NCBI RefSeq assembly: GCF_002514725.1
Contig: NZ_NTLB01000005.1
Span: forward strand, 248,001 to 312,000
DNA: 64,000 nucleotides
Origin: Mangrovitalea sediminis
GTDB taxonomy: Bacteria > Pseudomonadota > Gammaproteobacteria > Pseudomonadales > Oleiphilaceae
Direction: 5' to 3'
This document shows, one piece after another, positions 29,287-37,007 of the stretch. The stretch's first letter is position 1; each line of letters opens with the position of its first letter. The position numbers and the translations under genes are program-made. The notes beneath the pieces were generated by a model. The model had not been told where the DNA came from. It ran no database searches and worked only from the letters and a program-made list of their open reading frames with translations.

Positions 29287-29314
29287 ATTGAAACGGGCGC
29301 CTGCTGTCCTATAG
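29287..29314 (+). promoter_or_regulatory. Sigma-32-like promoter for the divergent unknown gene
   Basis: On the plus strand ATTGAA, 14 bp, TCCTATAG, 31 bp before the ATG at 29346. Spacing and the TCCTAT core are the same as in the opposing groES promoter, which suggests joint heat-shock control of both arms. Confidence 0.5.
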
Positions 29315-29345
29315 TTAAGAAAGGCCAACAGCGAGAGGTAACAGC

Positions 29346-29942
29346 ATGCTGCAACGGGCTGCAGAAACCTTTGAGCGCACATTGGGTGATTATTTTCGGG
29401 AACGGCTGGCAGCCTGCGCCAAGGCACTGGAGCCGCACCCCCAAGAAGACACCCTGTGGTATGTCGGTGCGGTACTGGCACGTTTGGGAGACAGCCGTCA
29501 CTTGTTCAGCTACGACGAGGGGCGACTGGATCTGCGCCCGTTGGCGCTGCTGTATAAAGACGCGCACGAAGCCACGGCTGAGCATGAGCGTTGCCTGATA
29601 CTGAGGCAGTTGGGAGACCAGGCCCTCTTTGTCGGTGCGCTCTTCCCCGAACGCTATCAGCGCAAGGGGTTCCGGCAGGACTATTTCGTTGGCATGGGTG
29701 GTGGCGCCTACGACTACCTGGCTGGCAACGCCTTCAGTTATCGACATGTGTTTGCCGAATTGGCAGAACGATTCTCAGCATTTCTGGAACTGGTTGCCCA
29801 CGCCTGTACCCGAAAGGTGGGCAACAATGTAGAGGACGTGCTGGCCCTTTATCAACAGTGGCGAGCAACGGGCAACCCCCGGCTGGCGCGGCATCTCCAA
29901 TCGCTGGGCATCAGTTTGGACGCTGGCGGCAAAACACACTGA
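29346..29942 (+). CDS. Uncharacterised protein divergent from groESL
   Basis: 198 residues; I do not recognise a family. It has a GAGAGG site 7 bp before the ATG. The sequence is mostly helical and soluble, without signal peptide or membrane helix. It begins MLQRAAETFERTLGDYFRERLAACAK and has a glycine-rich centre, FVGMGGGAYDYLAGNAFSYRHVF, then a helical end with LFLELVAHAC-like character (SAFLELVAHACTRKV). Several DxR/YxxR charged pairs could mediate protein contact. It is inside the segment bounded by the inverted elements and appears to share heat-shock control with groESL, so a chaperonin client, adaptor or proteostasis role is an inference. A minus-strand 187-residue frame overlapping it lacks these features and is rejected. 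Confidence 0.75.
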   Translation: MLQRAAETFERTLGDYFRERLAACAKALEPHPQEDTLWYVGAVLARLGDSRHLFSYDEGRLDLRPLALLYKDAHEATAEHERCLILRQLGDQALFVGALFPERYQRKGFRQDYFVGMGGGAYDYLAGNAFSYRHVFAELAERFSAFLELVAHACTRKVGNNVEDVLALYQQWRATGNPRLARHLQSLGISLDAGGKTH

Positions 29943-30020
29943 TCCAACCGGATGTCCAGAGCGCTTGCCTTTAGTCCACCGGCGGCAACTCCCGGCTAAA
30001 AAGCAATGAGCCCAAAAAAA

Positions 30021-30305
30021 GGTTCATCGCACTTTACCGGGAAAAGCGGCTTTGATTTCAAAGAGAAGTCGCTGCCCCGATACCCCTTTGTCATACCTGG
30101 AGGTTAGCGCTTGCTCCATCGGTAGGGCGCAATAACCGAAGGGCATTGCGCCGCATGGCAGCGGGCAAATTCCGAGTTTAGCTTCCGGGTGTAGTATCGC
30201 CGTTGGTCAGTCATGGGGTGTTGTTACACCGAGTGGCGTCTCATTCGGCGCAATGCCCTTCGGTTATTGCGCCCTACGGCTTTTCACGCTAATCCGCGAC
30301 GATCC
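30021..30305 (-). mobile_element. MITE-like 285-bp element, right copy (inverted)
   Basis: Perfect reverse complement of 26846-27130. It is flanked by 7 A on the left (30014-30020) and 10 A on the right (30306-30315), so a target duplication of 7-8 A is possible but cannot be proven in a homopolymer. On its right it abuts the T-tract of an intrinsic terminator. It has no open reading frame. Together the copies enclose 2,890 bp carrying groEL, groES and the unknown gene. Confidence 0.8.
30122..30277. repeat. REPIN: inverted pair of GTAG-type REPs (right element)
   Basis: REP motifs at 30122-30152 and 30247-30277 are identical to those of the left element. Each has GTAG plus the GGCGCAAT/ATTGCGCC stem. 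Confidence 0.75.
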
Positions 30306-30337
30306 AAAAAAAAAAGCCCGGCACGAAGGAGCCGGGC
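30306..30337 (-). terminator. Strong Rho-independent terminator
   Basis: On the minus strand a GC-rich stem GCCCGGC/GCCGGGC (30316-30322 with 30331-30337, 8-nt loop) is followed by ten T. It is 215 bp past the end of the nearest minus-strand gene, which is long for a simple mRNA terminator and leaves room for a small transcript. Confidence 0.85.
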
Positions 30338-30552
30338 AGAGGCGTGCGAGTAGTATCCATGAAAGACTTCCAGACAAACCGGCGCGTTTGAAACACCGGC
30401 CCTTACAGTATTGATCAATATTTGTTCAGCTCAAGTAAATTTGCTCGAATAGTGAGCTTATTTTTTCATAAACCGGTCATGCTTATGCTCGACAGTAAGC
30501 GGGGCATGGAATTGACGGAAAGCTTTGGCGGCAAGCGCCAAGGAACGGTCGG

Positions 30553-31380
30553 CTAAGCCTTTCGCACCCGTGTTTCCGACGCTACCAACTCTTCGTCCTT
30601 GAACTCGTAGGGGACCAATTGATAGCGCCGGTGCCGGCCGGTGATGTCCACAAAGGGGTATTTGATAATCTCGAAATAGGGAGAGTAGTCAAAATCACTG
30701 GGTGTGAAGAGCTTGGGATTGCGTCGGTATAGGCGGAGTTCCCCGTTTTCCTCTCTTTCCACAAGCGGGAGGATGGGATAGTCCACGGAGGCAAAGGCCT
30801 CAGCAATCATGGTGGAGCAGACTGTACGGGTCTGGGTGCCGATGTTGTGGTGAAACAGGCTTGAGCGCCATCGCCGGGGCAGGAATTTCCAGGGAAACAG
30901 CAGGCGGAACAGGTCGAAGATCTGTCGCATGTCGTAATCGCTTCCCAGACGGCTTACCGCATAGTCGGTGATGCGCTGGACATCGCGATAGGTCAGGTCA
31001 CGGGGCCGGCAGATGCGAATATGGTCCTGGTCGTAGGCGTGTAACGGCCGGATGATGGTCCCTTTTCCCAGCTCGCTCTCGACGATGAGCTGGACATCCG
31101 GCTGGCCGTCAAACCAGGCTTTGATTCGGGCCCGGGTTCTCGGGTCCTCGATTTCGTGGAGGCGGCCGATATAGAGGGCTGAATGCGACCAACGGCTTTG
31201 CGTCATATATTTGATCACATCCGAGACGCGTGTCCGCCCTTCGATCAGAACCACGTCACCAGCCCGAACTTCATAGCGGATGCGCTCGAAATTGCACAAG
31301 GGGATCGCGGCGGGCGGACGTTCCCGTGTCAGCCAGCGGATGATAGCCCGCATGAAGGTGTTGTGGGTCTGGAGTCCCAT
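30553..31380 (-). CDS. YiiX/YebB-like permuted NlpC/P60 hydrolase
   Basis: 275 residues. It resembles the circularly permuted papain-like NlpC/P60 group (YiiX/YebB, DUF830): GDVVLIEGRTRVSDVIKYMTQSRWSHSALYIG supplies the His, VIESELGKG-like text (LIVESELGKGTIIRPL) the acidic/polar element, and TRTVCSTMIAEAFASV the nucleophilic Cys. Family members are thought to act on lipid- or peptide-linked substrates rather than on murein. There is no signal peptide. The gene lies alone on the minus strand, opposite the phasin gene. The start is not fixed by a clear ribosome-binding site; Met10 is an alternative. Confidence 0.75.
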   Translation of the reverse strand: MGLQTHNTFMRAIIRWLTRERPPAAIPLCNFERIRYEVRAGDVVLIEGRTRVSDVIKYMTQSRWSHSALYIGRLHEIEDPRTRARIKAWFDGQPDVQLIVESELGKGTIIRPLHAYDQDHIRICRPRDLTYRDVQRITDYAVSRLGSDYDMRQIFDLFRLLFPWKFLPRRWRSSLFHHNIGTQTRTVCSTMIAEAFASVDYPILPLVEREENGELRLYRRNPKLFTPSDFDYSPYFEIIKYPFVDITGRHRRYQLVPYEFKDEELVASETRVRKA

Positions 31381-31459
31381 GACGTATCCGGCTTATGCGA
31401 AAAAAGGATGTGCTCTTTAGTAGGTATAGCAGACGGACAGCCAGCGTAGGCATCGATAT

Positions 31460-31473
31460 CCCTGTGCACAGGG
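31460..31473. promoter_or_regulatory. 14-bp perfect palindrome upstream of phasin gene
   Basis: CCCTGTGCACAGGG lies 82 bp before the phasin start, in the 174-bp gap between divergent genes. It could be an operator, but I cannot name the regulator. Confidence 0.35.
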
Positions 31474-31554
31474 CGCTTCACCTGTGAATGATGTAGGGCT
31501 TTATATTAGAATGCGATGACGTTCGGGGATTGCACCGATGGGGAGATGAAGTAC

Positions 31555-31995
31555 ATGGCCAAGAGCCGCGACAACGAACAGGAAACGGAAAACGCTAGTC
31601 AGCTGGCGGACAAGATCAAGGATTCGGCACGTCAGATCTGGTTGGCGGGGCTGGGTGCTTACACCAAGGCTGAAGAAGATGCCGGCCGTTTCTTTGAGCG
31701 TCTGGTGCATGAAGGCGAAGAGATCGAGAGCCGTACCCGGGGAGCTGTCGAGCGGCAGATTCGCAGCGTCGAGGGCCGGGTGGAAGAGGTCAAGGAAAAG
31801 GCGACCGGTACCTGGGATAGGCTCGAAAGCGTGTTTGACCAGCGAGTCTCCCGTACCTTGCAGCGTCTGGGTATTCCCACCCGGGAAGAAGTCGCAGCCT
31901 TGAAGGCGCAAATCGAAACGCTTGAGGCCGAGCTGAAGACGCTGAAACAGGCCAAGCCTAAAGCTGCCAGTGGAAAGGGCACCAAGTCAAAATAA
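31555..31995 (+). CDS. Phasin-family (PHA granule-associated) protein
   Basis: 146 residues from ATG 31555 (MAKSRDNEQE), with GGAG 10 bp upstream; in-frame ATGs at 31516 and 31546 are less well placed. Typical of the PhaI/PhaF-like family (PF05597): LADKIKDSARQIWLAGLGAYTKAEEDAGRFFERLVHEGEEIE is the conserved amphipathic helix. A predicted coiled coil follows (REEVAALKAQIETLEAELKTL) and then a Lys/Ala-rich tail (KPKAASGKGTKSK). It coats polyhydroxyalkanoate granules or modulates storage metabolism. No PHA synthase is in the window, but acetoacetyl-CoA-producing enzymes at 55-64 kb could feed the same pool. It converges on the TetR gene. Confidence 0.85.
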   Translation: MAKSRDNEQETENASQLADKIKDSARQIWLAGLGAYTKAEEDAGRFFERLVHEGEEIESRTRGAVERQIRSVEGRVEEVKEKATGTWDRLESVFDQRVSRTLQRLGIPTREEVAALKAQIETLEAELKTLKQAKPKAASGKGTKSK

Positions 31996-32010
31996 GGTTC
32001 GCCCCGGGCC

Positions 32011-32652
32011 TTAAAGGTAATCCTGCATCATCGACTGCAACTGCGTCCGCGCCTCTTCGATCAGATAGGGCGCGACCAGTGACATCACCTGGTACACCCC
32101 CCTTCCGAGATCGATATTGTCCTTGTTTTCCAGGTGCGTCAGCATCTCGAAGCTGACCCAGTAGGTCGTCGTCAGGACAATCTGTTCGCAGAGCGCGCCC
32201 AGCTCTTCATCTGTGGCGTGTAGAATCGCTTGCTCGCGAAGGCTGCCGCAGATGGTACGGGAGGCTTTGCGCTTGCGTTCCAGTATCCTCCGAAAGTGCG
32301 GCTGCAAGTCCTGATACCGTGACAGCACGTTGACCAAGTCCTGATAGACGAAGCGATAGCGTGCAATGGCCTCAAAAATGAGGTGCAGGAACAGCCACTG
32401 GTCTTCGATGGAAATCGTGACCTGTGGCACATCCAGAAATTCATTGATCTGCGACTCATACCAGCCGAACAGCTCGTGAACGATGTCCGACTTGCTCTTG
32501 AAGTGGTAATAGAGATTCCCGGGACTGATATCCAGCTCGTCGGCAATCTGCAACGTGGTAACGTTGGGTTCGCCAAAGCGATTGAAGAGCTCGAGACTGG
32601 TATGCAGGATACGGTCGCGGGTCTTCATCTTCATGGGCGGGCTGCCGCTCAT
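32011..32652 (-). CDS. TetR/AcrR-family transcriptional regulator
   Basis: 213 residues from ATG 32652; an ATG at 32634 (MKTRD context) is also possible. The N-terminal HTH is clear: TRDRILHTSLELFNRFGEPNVTTLQIADELDISPGNLYYHFKSKSDIVHEL. The C-terminal ligand domain is long and helical, with RFVYQDLVNVLSRYQDLQPHFRRILERKRK, as in YttP/PhaD-like regulators linked to lipid or storage metabolism. It begins 5 bp after xthA and converges on the phasin gene. Control of the phasin or the lipid operon is a plausible inference. Confidence 0.82.
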   Translation of the reverse strand: MSGSPPMKMKTRDRILHTSLELFNRFGEPNVTTLQIADELDISPGNLYYHFKSKSDIVHELFGWYESQINEFLDVPQVTISIEDQWLFLHLIFEAIARYRFVYQDLVNVLSRYQDLQPHFRRILERKRKASRTICGSLREQAILHATDEELGALCEQIVLTTTYWVSFEMLTHLENKDNIDLGRGVYQVMSLVAPYLIEEARTQLQSMMQDYL

Positions 32653-32657
32653 CAGGT

Positions 32658-33470
32658 TTAGATATCGAAATCGGTCCACACCGGCGCATGATCGGATGGC
32701 TTTTCCATTGCGCGGGTGTCGTAGTCAATGCCGGCGTCCTTCATTTTACTCACCAGCGGAGACGTCGCCAGGATCAGGTCGATTCGCAGACCGCGCCGGG
32801 GATCGCGCTCGAACCCCTTGCTGCGGTAATCGAACCAGCTGAAACGGTCATTGACCTCTGGATAGCGGGCCCGGAAGGAATCTGTCAGGCCCCAGTCGAG
32901 CAGCTTATTCATCCACTCGCGTTCTTCCGGCAGGAAGCTGCACTTTCCTTCGCGCAGCCATCGCTTGCGGCTGTCCTCACCAATACCGATATCCTGGTCG
33001 GTGGAGGAAATATTCATATCGCCCATGACGACCACACACTCGTCGGGTTTGCTGAATTCACCGAGCCAGCGCATGAGGTCTGCGTAAAAGCGTTCCTTGT
33101 TGGGGAATTTTTCCGGATGCGCACGGTTTTCGCCTTGCGGAAAATAACCGTTGATTACGGTCAGGGTTTTTCCGTTTTGCTCGAAACGACCGAGGATCAA
33201 GCGCCTTTGGGCCTTTTTGTCATCCCAGGGAAAGCCTTTCTGGACGTCGACCGGTGGAACCTTCGAGAGTAGTGCAACGCCGTAGTGGCCTTTCTGGCCG
33301 TGAAAATGCACGTCGTAGCCCAGAGCCTTGACGTCATCTACGGGAAACTCCGCATCGGTGACCTTCGTTTCCTGCAGGCCGATGATATCGGGTGCCAGTG
33401 TTTTGGTGACGTGTTCAAGTTGGTGCAGACGGGCGCGTATTCCGTTGACGTTGAAGCTGACAACTCGCAT
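32658..33470 (-). CDS. xthA: Exodeoxyribonuclease III / AP endonuclease
   Basis: 270 residues from [15 protein letters not shown] at 33470; the frame extends to 33554 but the extra residues are not part of the fold. It removes 3' blocking groups and cuts at abasic sites in base-excision repair. Catalytic residues are visible in the EEP-fold motifs: GLQETKV (metal Glu), [14 protein letters not shown] (Asp/Asn), [11 protein letters not shown] and the terminal SDHAPV (Asp-His). It is followed after 5 bp by the TetR gene and separated by 103 bp from the secreted-protein gene. Confidence 0.92.
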   Translation of the reverse strand: MRVVSFNVNGIRARLHQLEHVTKTLAPDIIGLQETKVTDAEFPVDDVKALGYDVHFHGQKGHYGVALLSKVPPVDVQKGFPWDDKKAQRRLILGRFEQNGKTLTVINGYFPQGENRAHPEKFPNKERFYADLMRWLGEFSKPDECVVVMGDMNISSTDQDIGIGEDSRKRWLREGKCSFLPEEREWMNKLLDWGLTDSFRARYPEVNDRFSWFDYRSKGFERDPRRGLRIDLILATSPLVSKMKDAGIDYDTRAMEKPSDHAPVWTDFDI

Positions 33471-33573
33471 CGGGATCTCGCTCTTTCCTTGGTCAGTGAC
33501 CGGTCCGGTTAGGCCCGGCGGGCGGAGAGGATGTATGACGGGCGAGTGTAACACAGCGTGCCGGGAAATCGCC

Positions 33574-34359
33574 TCAATCGGGGTTTGCTTTGGCGCAGTC
33601 GGGTATCGGTGGGTGTTGATAGTGGATATGCGCCCGATAATTGGTGTCGGCGGTTTTGGGGATGTTGGTCAAACCGATATAGTCGGTGAGCTGCCGTTGC
33701 TGGTTGTATCCCAGCAGGATAGGGTCGACGAACCAGCTTAGAATGGTGCTTTCGGGTTTGATCACAAAACTATGTGCGGCACCGGTTTTCTCCCGTTCAG
33801 TCCGGTTGGCGGGGACTAAACGGAACGCAATAGTCTTGCCGCGGGTCGGTGCGAGAAAGTCGAAATGCAGGGTTTCCCCGGCCATCAGTTTGGACCAGTC
33901 AGCCTTCACCTTGTAATCGAAGCCACCGTCTATCACCAGGGCCGGCGTGGGACTGACGTCACTTTGATGTTCTTTTCCGTGCGTATCCCGCCAACGGACA
34001 CTGACGGGTTGTCCCTTTTGGTATCGCACATCGAAGCGCTCACCGAAGACGTCGTCGTGCAGGGTGAAAGAGGGCGTCTGCAGGCCGGAGCCATAGTCCA
34101 GCTGCTTGGTCGCCAGGATCTGGCCGTTTGGGGCGCGGTAAGTCACGTTCTCGTGAAGGGGCTGCCAGTGGTTGTTTTCACAGATGCCGGTAATACGATG
34201 ATCCTCTGTATACAGCAGCGTTTGGCTATTGGCATCGAGTGCTCGTCCCTCGAAACGGATGTGACGATCCAGAGGCTTCGCCAATGCTGTCACGCTAGCG
34301 AGTAGCGCCACTACACATAGGCCTGATGCCCGGAGTGTGCTAGGCGATACAGCGTTCAT
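33574..34359 (-). CDS. Secreted hypothetical protein of the lipid operon
   Basis: 261 residues from ATG 34359 ([27 protein letters not shown], a signal peptide cut near ALAK). The mature part is beta-rich ([45 protein letters not shown]) and resembles small periplasmic proteins of unknown function. The upstream start at 34506 would bury the signal peptide and is rejected. The chosen start overlaps the DUF2878 gene by 20 bp, so it is the last gene of the operon that begins with the desaturase. I do not recognise a named domain. Confidence 0.7.
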   Translation of the reverse strand: MNAVSPSTLRASGLCVVALLASVTALAKPLDRHIRFEGRALDANSQTLLYTEDHRITGICENNHWQPLHENVTYRAPNGQILATKQLDYGSGLQTPSFTLHDDVFGERFDVRYQKGQPVSVRWRDTHGKEHQSDVSPTPALVIDGGFDYKVKADWSKLMAGETLHFDFLAPTRGKTIAFRLVPANRTEREKTGAAHSFVIKPESTILSWFVDPILLGYNQQRQLTDYIGLTNIPKTADTNYRAHIHYQHPPIPDCAKANPD

Positions 34360-34867
34360 GGGGCTGCCTGAATTGAGCGGTGAGTTTTGCCAGCAGTAGA
34401 AAAAGCAACCACCAGCCCAGTGCCAGGAGCGCCCATTCCAAGAGGGTTTGGGGGCCTTCCAGAGCGCCGAGTCGTGCGGCGCTAAAGTAGGCGAAGGGAC
34501 CTGCAATAGGCGGTAGCACCCAGCGCCACCGGCTTTTTACCAGCCCGTACAGGGAGTGCCAAAGGGTGGTGAGGAAGAGGGCCCAAAGCGCGATCAGCCA
34601 TAGCGGGATCACCGGTCCTGGGTGCGCCGCGAAGCGCAGTAGGCCGAGTTGCGACCAGAGGCTGTCCATGGCAGACCCCAGCAGGGTCGCTACCAGGATA
34701 AACACGCCTTCGCGCAAGGGTTCCCGACTGACGGTTATCAGGTGTACGGTCACCAATGCCAGGGCGACTCCAGCGGCCAGGTTGTCATGTCGAATCGCGA
34801 CAAAGATCCAACCTCCCTGAAACAGGACAAAGTTGATGAGATTGCGCTGTCCGGTCGATACTTGCAT
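34340..34867 (-). CDS. DUF2878-family membrane protein
   Basis: 175 residues with about five hydrophobic helices (LINFVLFQGGWIFVAI, LALVTVHLITV, GVFILVATLLGSAMDSLW, LWLIALWALFLTTLWHSL, LLEWALLALGWWLLFLLLAKL). The GSAMDSLW segment and overall size fit DUF2878, an inner-membrane family of unknown function that accompanies Cfa-like methyltransferases and DUF1365 proteins. It begins 14 bp after the Cfa-like gene. Confidence 0.78.
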   Translation of the reverse strand: MQVSTGQRNLINFVLFQGGWIFVAIRHDNLAAGVALALVTVHLITVSREPLREGVFILVATLLGSAMDSLWSQLGLLRFAAHPGPVIPLWLIALWALFLTTLWHSLYGLVKSRWRWVLPPIAGPFAYFSAARLGALEGPQTLLEWALLALGWWLLFLLLAKLTAQFRQPHERCIA

Positions 34868-34881
34868 TGCGTGTGGCCCGC

Positions 34882-36138
34882 TTAAAGCGTCAGGATCGCC
34901 GAGCGTCGGTTTCGGGGTTTGCTCAGGAGGATTTGGGCAACACCGATGGCGCGCTCCGCAAAGCCGGCTTCACAGTAGGCAAAATAGAATTCCCAGAGCC
35001 GCATGAAGCGGTCGTCGTATCCCAGCGCCTGAATCCGGTCCTCAGCGGCCAGGAAGCGTTCGCGCCAATCGCGAAGCGTTCGAGCGTAATGAAAACCGGT
35101 ATCTTCAACATGAGTGAGCACAAAGTCCGTTTCCTGGCGAACAGCGTCGAGGATTGCGCCGAAGGAGGGGATGAAGCTTCCCGGAAAAATGTAGCGCTGA
35201 ATAAAATCAACATTGCGCAGGGCGCGCGCATACCGCTGTTCCGGCATATTGATCGCTTGAATCAGCGCCAGGCCGTCTTCTTTTAGCAGACGGCTGACGG
35301 TACCCAGATAGTGGCCAAGGAATTGAGGGCCGACGGCTTCGATCATCTCAATCGACACCAACTTGTCGAACTGGCCCTCCAGGTTGCGGTAATCCTCGAA
35401 CAGTAGCGTGATGTGGTCCTCTAGGCCCAGCGCCTGTATCCGCGCCTGTGCGTAGTCATGCTGCTCGCGGGAGATCGTCGTCGTCGTGATGTGGCAACCG
35501 TAATGGCGTGCGGCGTGAATCGCGAAGCCGCCCCAGCCGGTGCCGATCTCTACCACGCGGTCACCGGGCTGCAGATCCAGCTTTCGGCAGATTCGATCGA
35601 GCTTATAGCGTGCGGCTTCCTCGAGCGTACTTTCCTCAGTGGGATAGATGGCACTGGAATACATCATTTCCGGATCCAGGAACTGCTCGAACAGCGCATT
35701 TCCCAAATCGTAGTGGGCTTCGATATTCTTGCGCGAACCGGCCTGGGTGTTGCGGTTCAGCCAGTGCAGGGCCCGTAATGCCGGCTTGCTGATCCAGCTG
35801 AAGCGGTCCTCGAAGGCATTCATCCGGTCCACATTACGTACAAACAGCCGCAGCAGCGCGACCAGGTCAGGTGAGGTCCAGTCGCCGGCGACATAGGCTT
35901 CCGCCGCGCCGATAGCACCGCCGGTCAGCAGGTCGCGCCAGGTGCTCTTGTCCAGAATATCGAGCCGGGCTACCTGAAAACGGGAATCGGGTTCCCCCAG
36001 CGTCAACTGGCTTTCGTTTTCGTGGATGACGAGGGTACCGGCTCGCAGTTGCGCCAGCTGACCTAATACGAGCTTACGGGCAACGCCCTGGCGCGTACTT
36101 GCCGGGATTGTTGTCTGCTCGGACTTGATGTGTTCCAT
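34882..36138 (-). CDS. Cfa-like SAM-dependent fatty-acyl-phospholipid methyltransferase
   Basis: 418 residues of the cyclopropane-fatty-acid synthase family. It starts with a lipid-binding N-terminal region, then AHYDLGNALFEQFLDPEMMYSSAIY (conserved active-site entry), the SAM motif VVEIGTGWGGFAIHAARHYG and QFDKLVSIEMIEAVG. SAM methyl transfer to an unsaturated acyl chain could yield cyclopropane or methylated products. In Rhodobacter sphaeroides a related enzyme works in furan-fatty-acid synthesis under singlet-oxygen control, and the neighbours here (DUF1365, flavoprotein, SDR) match that type of set. Product identity cannot be decided from sequence. Confidence 0.85.
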   Translation of the reverse strand: MEHIKSEQTTIPASTRQGVARKLVLGQLAQLRAGTLVIHENESQLTLGEPDSRFQVARLDILDKSTWRDLLTGGAIGAAEAYVAGDWTSPDLVALLRLFVRNVDRMNAFEDRFSWISKPALRALHWLNRNTQAGSRKNIEAHYDLGNALFEQFLDPEMMYSSAIYPTEESTLEEAARYKLDRICRKLDLQPGDRVVEIGTGWGGFAIHAARHYGCHITTTTISREQHDYAQARIQALGLEDHITLLFEDYRNLEGQFDKLVSIEMIEAVGPQFLGHYLGTVSRLLKEDGLALIQAINMPEQRYARALRNVDFIQRYIFPGSFIPSFGAILDAVRQETDFVLTHVEDTGFHYARTLRDWRERFLAAEDRIQALGYDDRFMRLWEFYFAYCEAGFAERAIGVAQILLSKPRNRRSAILTL

Positions 36139-36143
36139 GCGAA

Positions 36144-37007
36144 TTACCTTTCACGACTTTTGAGGGGACTTACGATGGAACCGGACGGACGGTTCTCAGG
36201 CTCAGGTTCAGGGTGGCCGTTTTCGGGGTGATCATAAAAGGTGGCGCCCTTGAGCTTCAGACGCAGGGCCTGCCAGTAAATGCCCGCGACGACCTTGACC
36301 GTTTCCAGCGGGAAACGGCGCAGGGCCCGGTGGAAGGTCTGGCGATTCAGGGCGTGACGTTTCACCTCCATGGTTGCATCGAACACCTTGTGGCCGTCCT
36401 GGTGCAGGTTCATGTGAATACGACATTCGCCAGGCCGGAAGCTGAATAGCCAGTCATAGTCCTGTTCCATGGGATTGAACGGCGAGACGTGGAATGCCTT
36501 GGCAAAGCTGAACCGCCGCGTTTGCCAGCCATGGAGGCCAACGACGACGTCGCCTCCTTCAAGGCAGTAGGTATGCCTTTCACCCCAAGGCGTATTGGTG
36601 ATCTGCGCCAGAATCACGCGCGGAACGTCACCCGTTGCCGGCGATGCGCCCTTCTCGTAGCAATGATAGAAGCTGACCGGATTGAATATCCGGCCCAGGT
36701 AGCGGGGGTGGGTGATGAGCTCAATCGGGCCGTCCGGGCGCCAGCCAGTCGCGTTCAGGACATGATCGCGAACCGCGGTCTCTATATCCGGTTGCTCAGG
36801 ACAGAAATAGTCTTCCCTGCGGAGGGAAACCCAGTTGAAGTGGCGGGTAGAGAACAGGGGGCTGAGCCGGTTCAGCGTATGCCACTCCGAAAGGTCCACT
36901 GAAAACAGGCCGGAACGATAGGAAAACTGGTGCTCGACCGGACTGAAGCGACGATGACGGATACGCGTTTCCAGCCACTGGCTACGCCAGTTGAGGGGCT
37001 TGTCCAT
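36144..37007 (-). CDS. DUF1365-family protein
   Basis: 287 residues with the family blocks RHRRFSPVEHQFSYRSGLFSVDL near the start, LITHPRYLGRIFNPVSFYHCYEKG in the middle, and KAFHVSPFNPMEQDYDWLF. The biochemical role is unknown; the family almost always neighbours a COG2907 flavoprotein and a Cfa-like methyltransferase, so a part in lipid modification is inferred. It overlaps the flavoprotein gene by 26 bp and precedes the methyltransferase by 5 bp. Confidence 0.85.
   Translation of the reverse strand: MDKPLNWRSQWLETRIRHRRFSPVEHQFSYRSGLFSVDLSEWHTLNRLSPLFSTRHFNWVSLRREDYFCPEQPDIETAVRDHVLNATGWRPDGPIELITHPRYLGRIFNPVSFYHCYEKGASPATGDVPRVILAQITNTPWGERHTYCLEGGDVVVGLHGWQTRRFSFAKAFHVSPFNPMEQDYDWLFSFRPGECRIHMNLHQDGHKVFDATMEVKRHALNRQTFHRALRRFPLETVKVVAGIYWQALRLKLKGATFYDHPENGHPEPEPENRPSGSIVSPLKSRER

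Larger units (their letters stand above)
29943..30552. other. Intergenic region with right repeat element
   Basis: 610 bp without an evident protein gene. It holds 78 bp after the unknown gene, the right 285-bp element (30021-30305), a strong minus-strand terminator (30306-30337), and about 215 bp of sequence before the stop of the NlpC/P60-like gene that might encode a small RNA. Confidence 0.6.

Noticed and set aside
29122-29345. CIRCE operator at groESL
   Set aside because: No TTAGCACTC-N9-GAGTGCTAA inverted repeat is present; sigma-32-type control fits better.
29184-29747. 187-residue minus-strand frame overlapping the unknown gene
   Set aside because: It runs through the groES promoter and has no ribosome-binding site; the plus-strand frame at 29346 is better supported.
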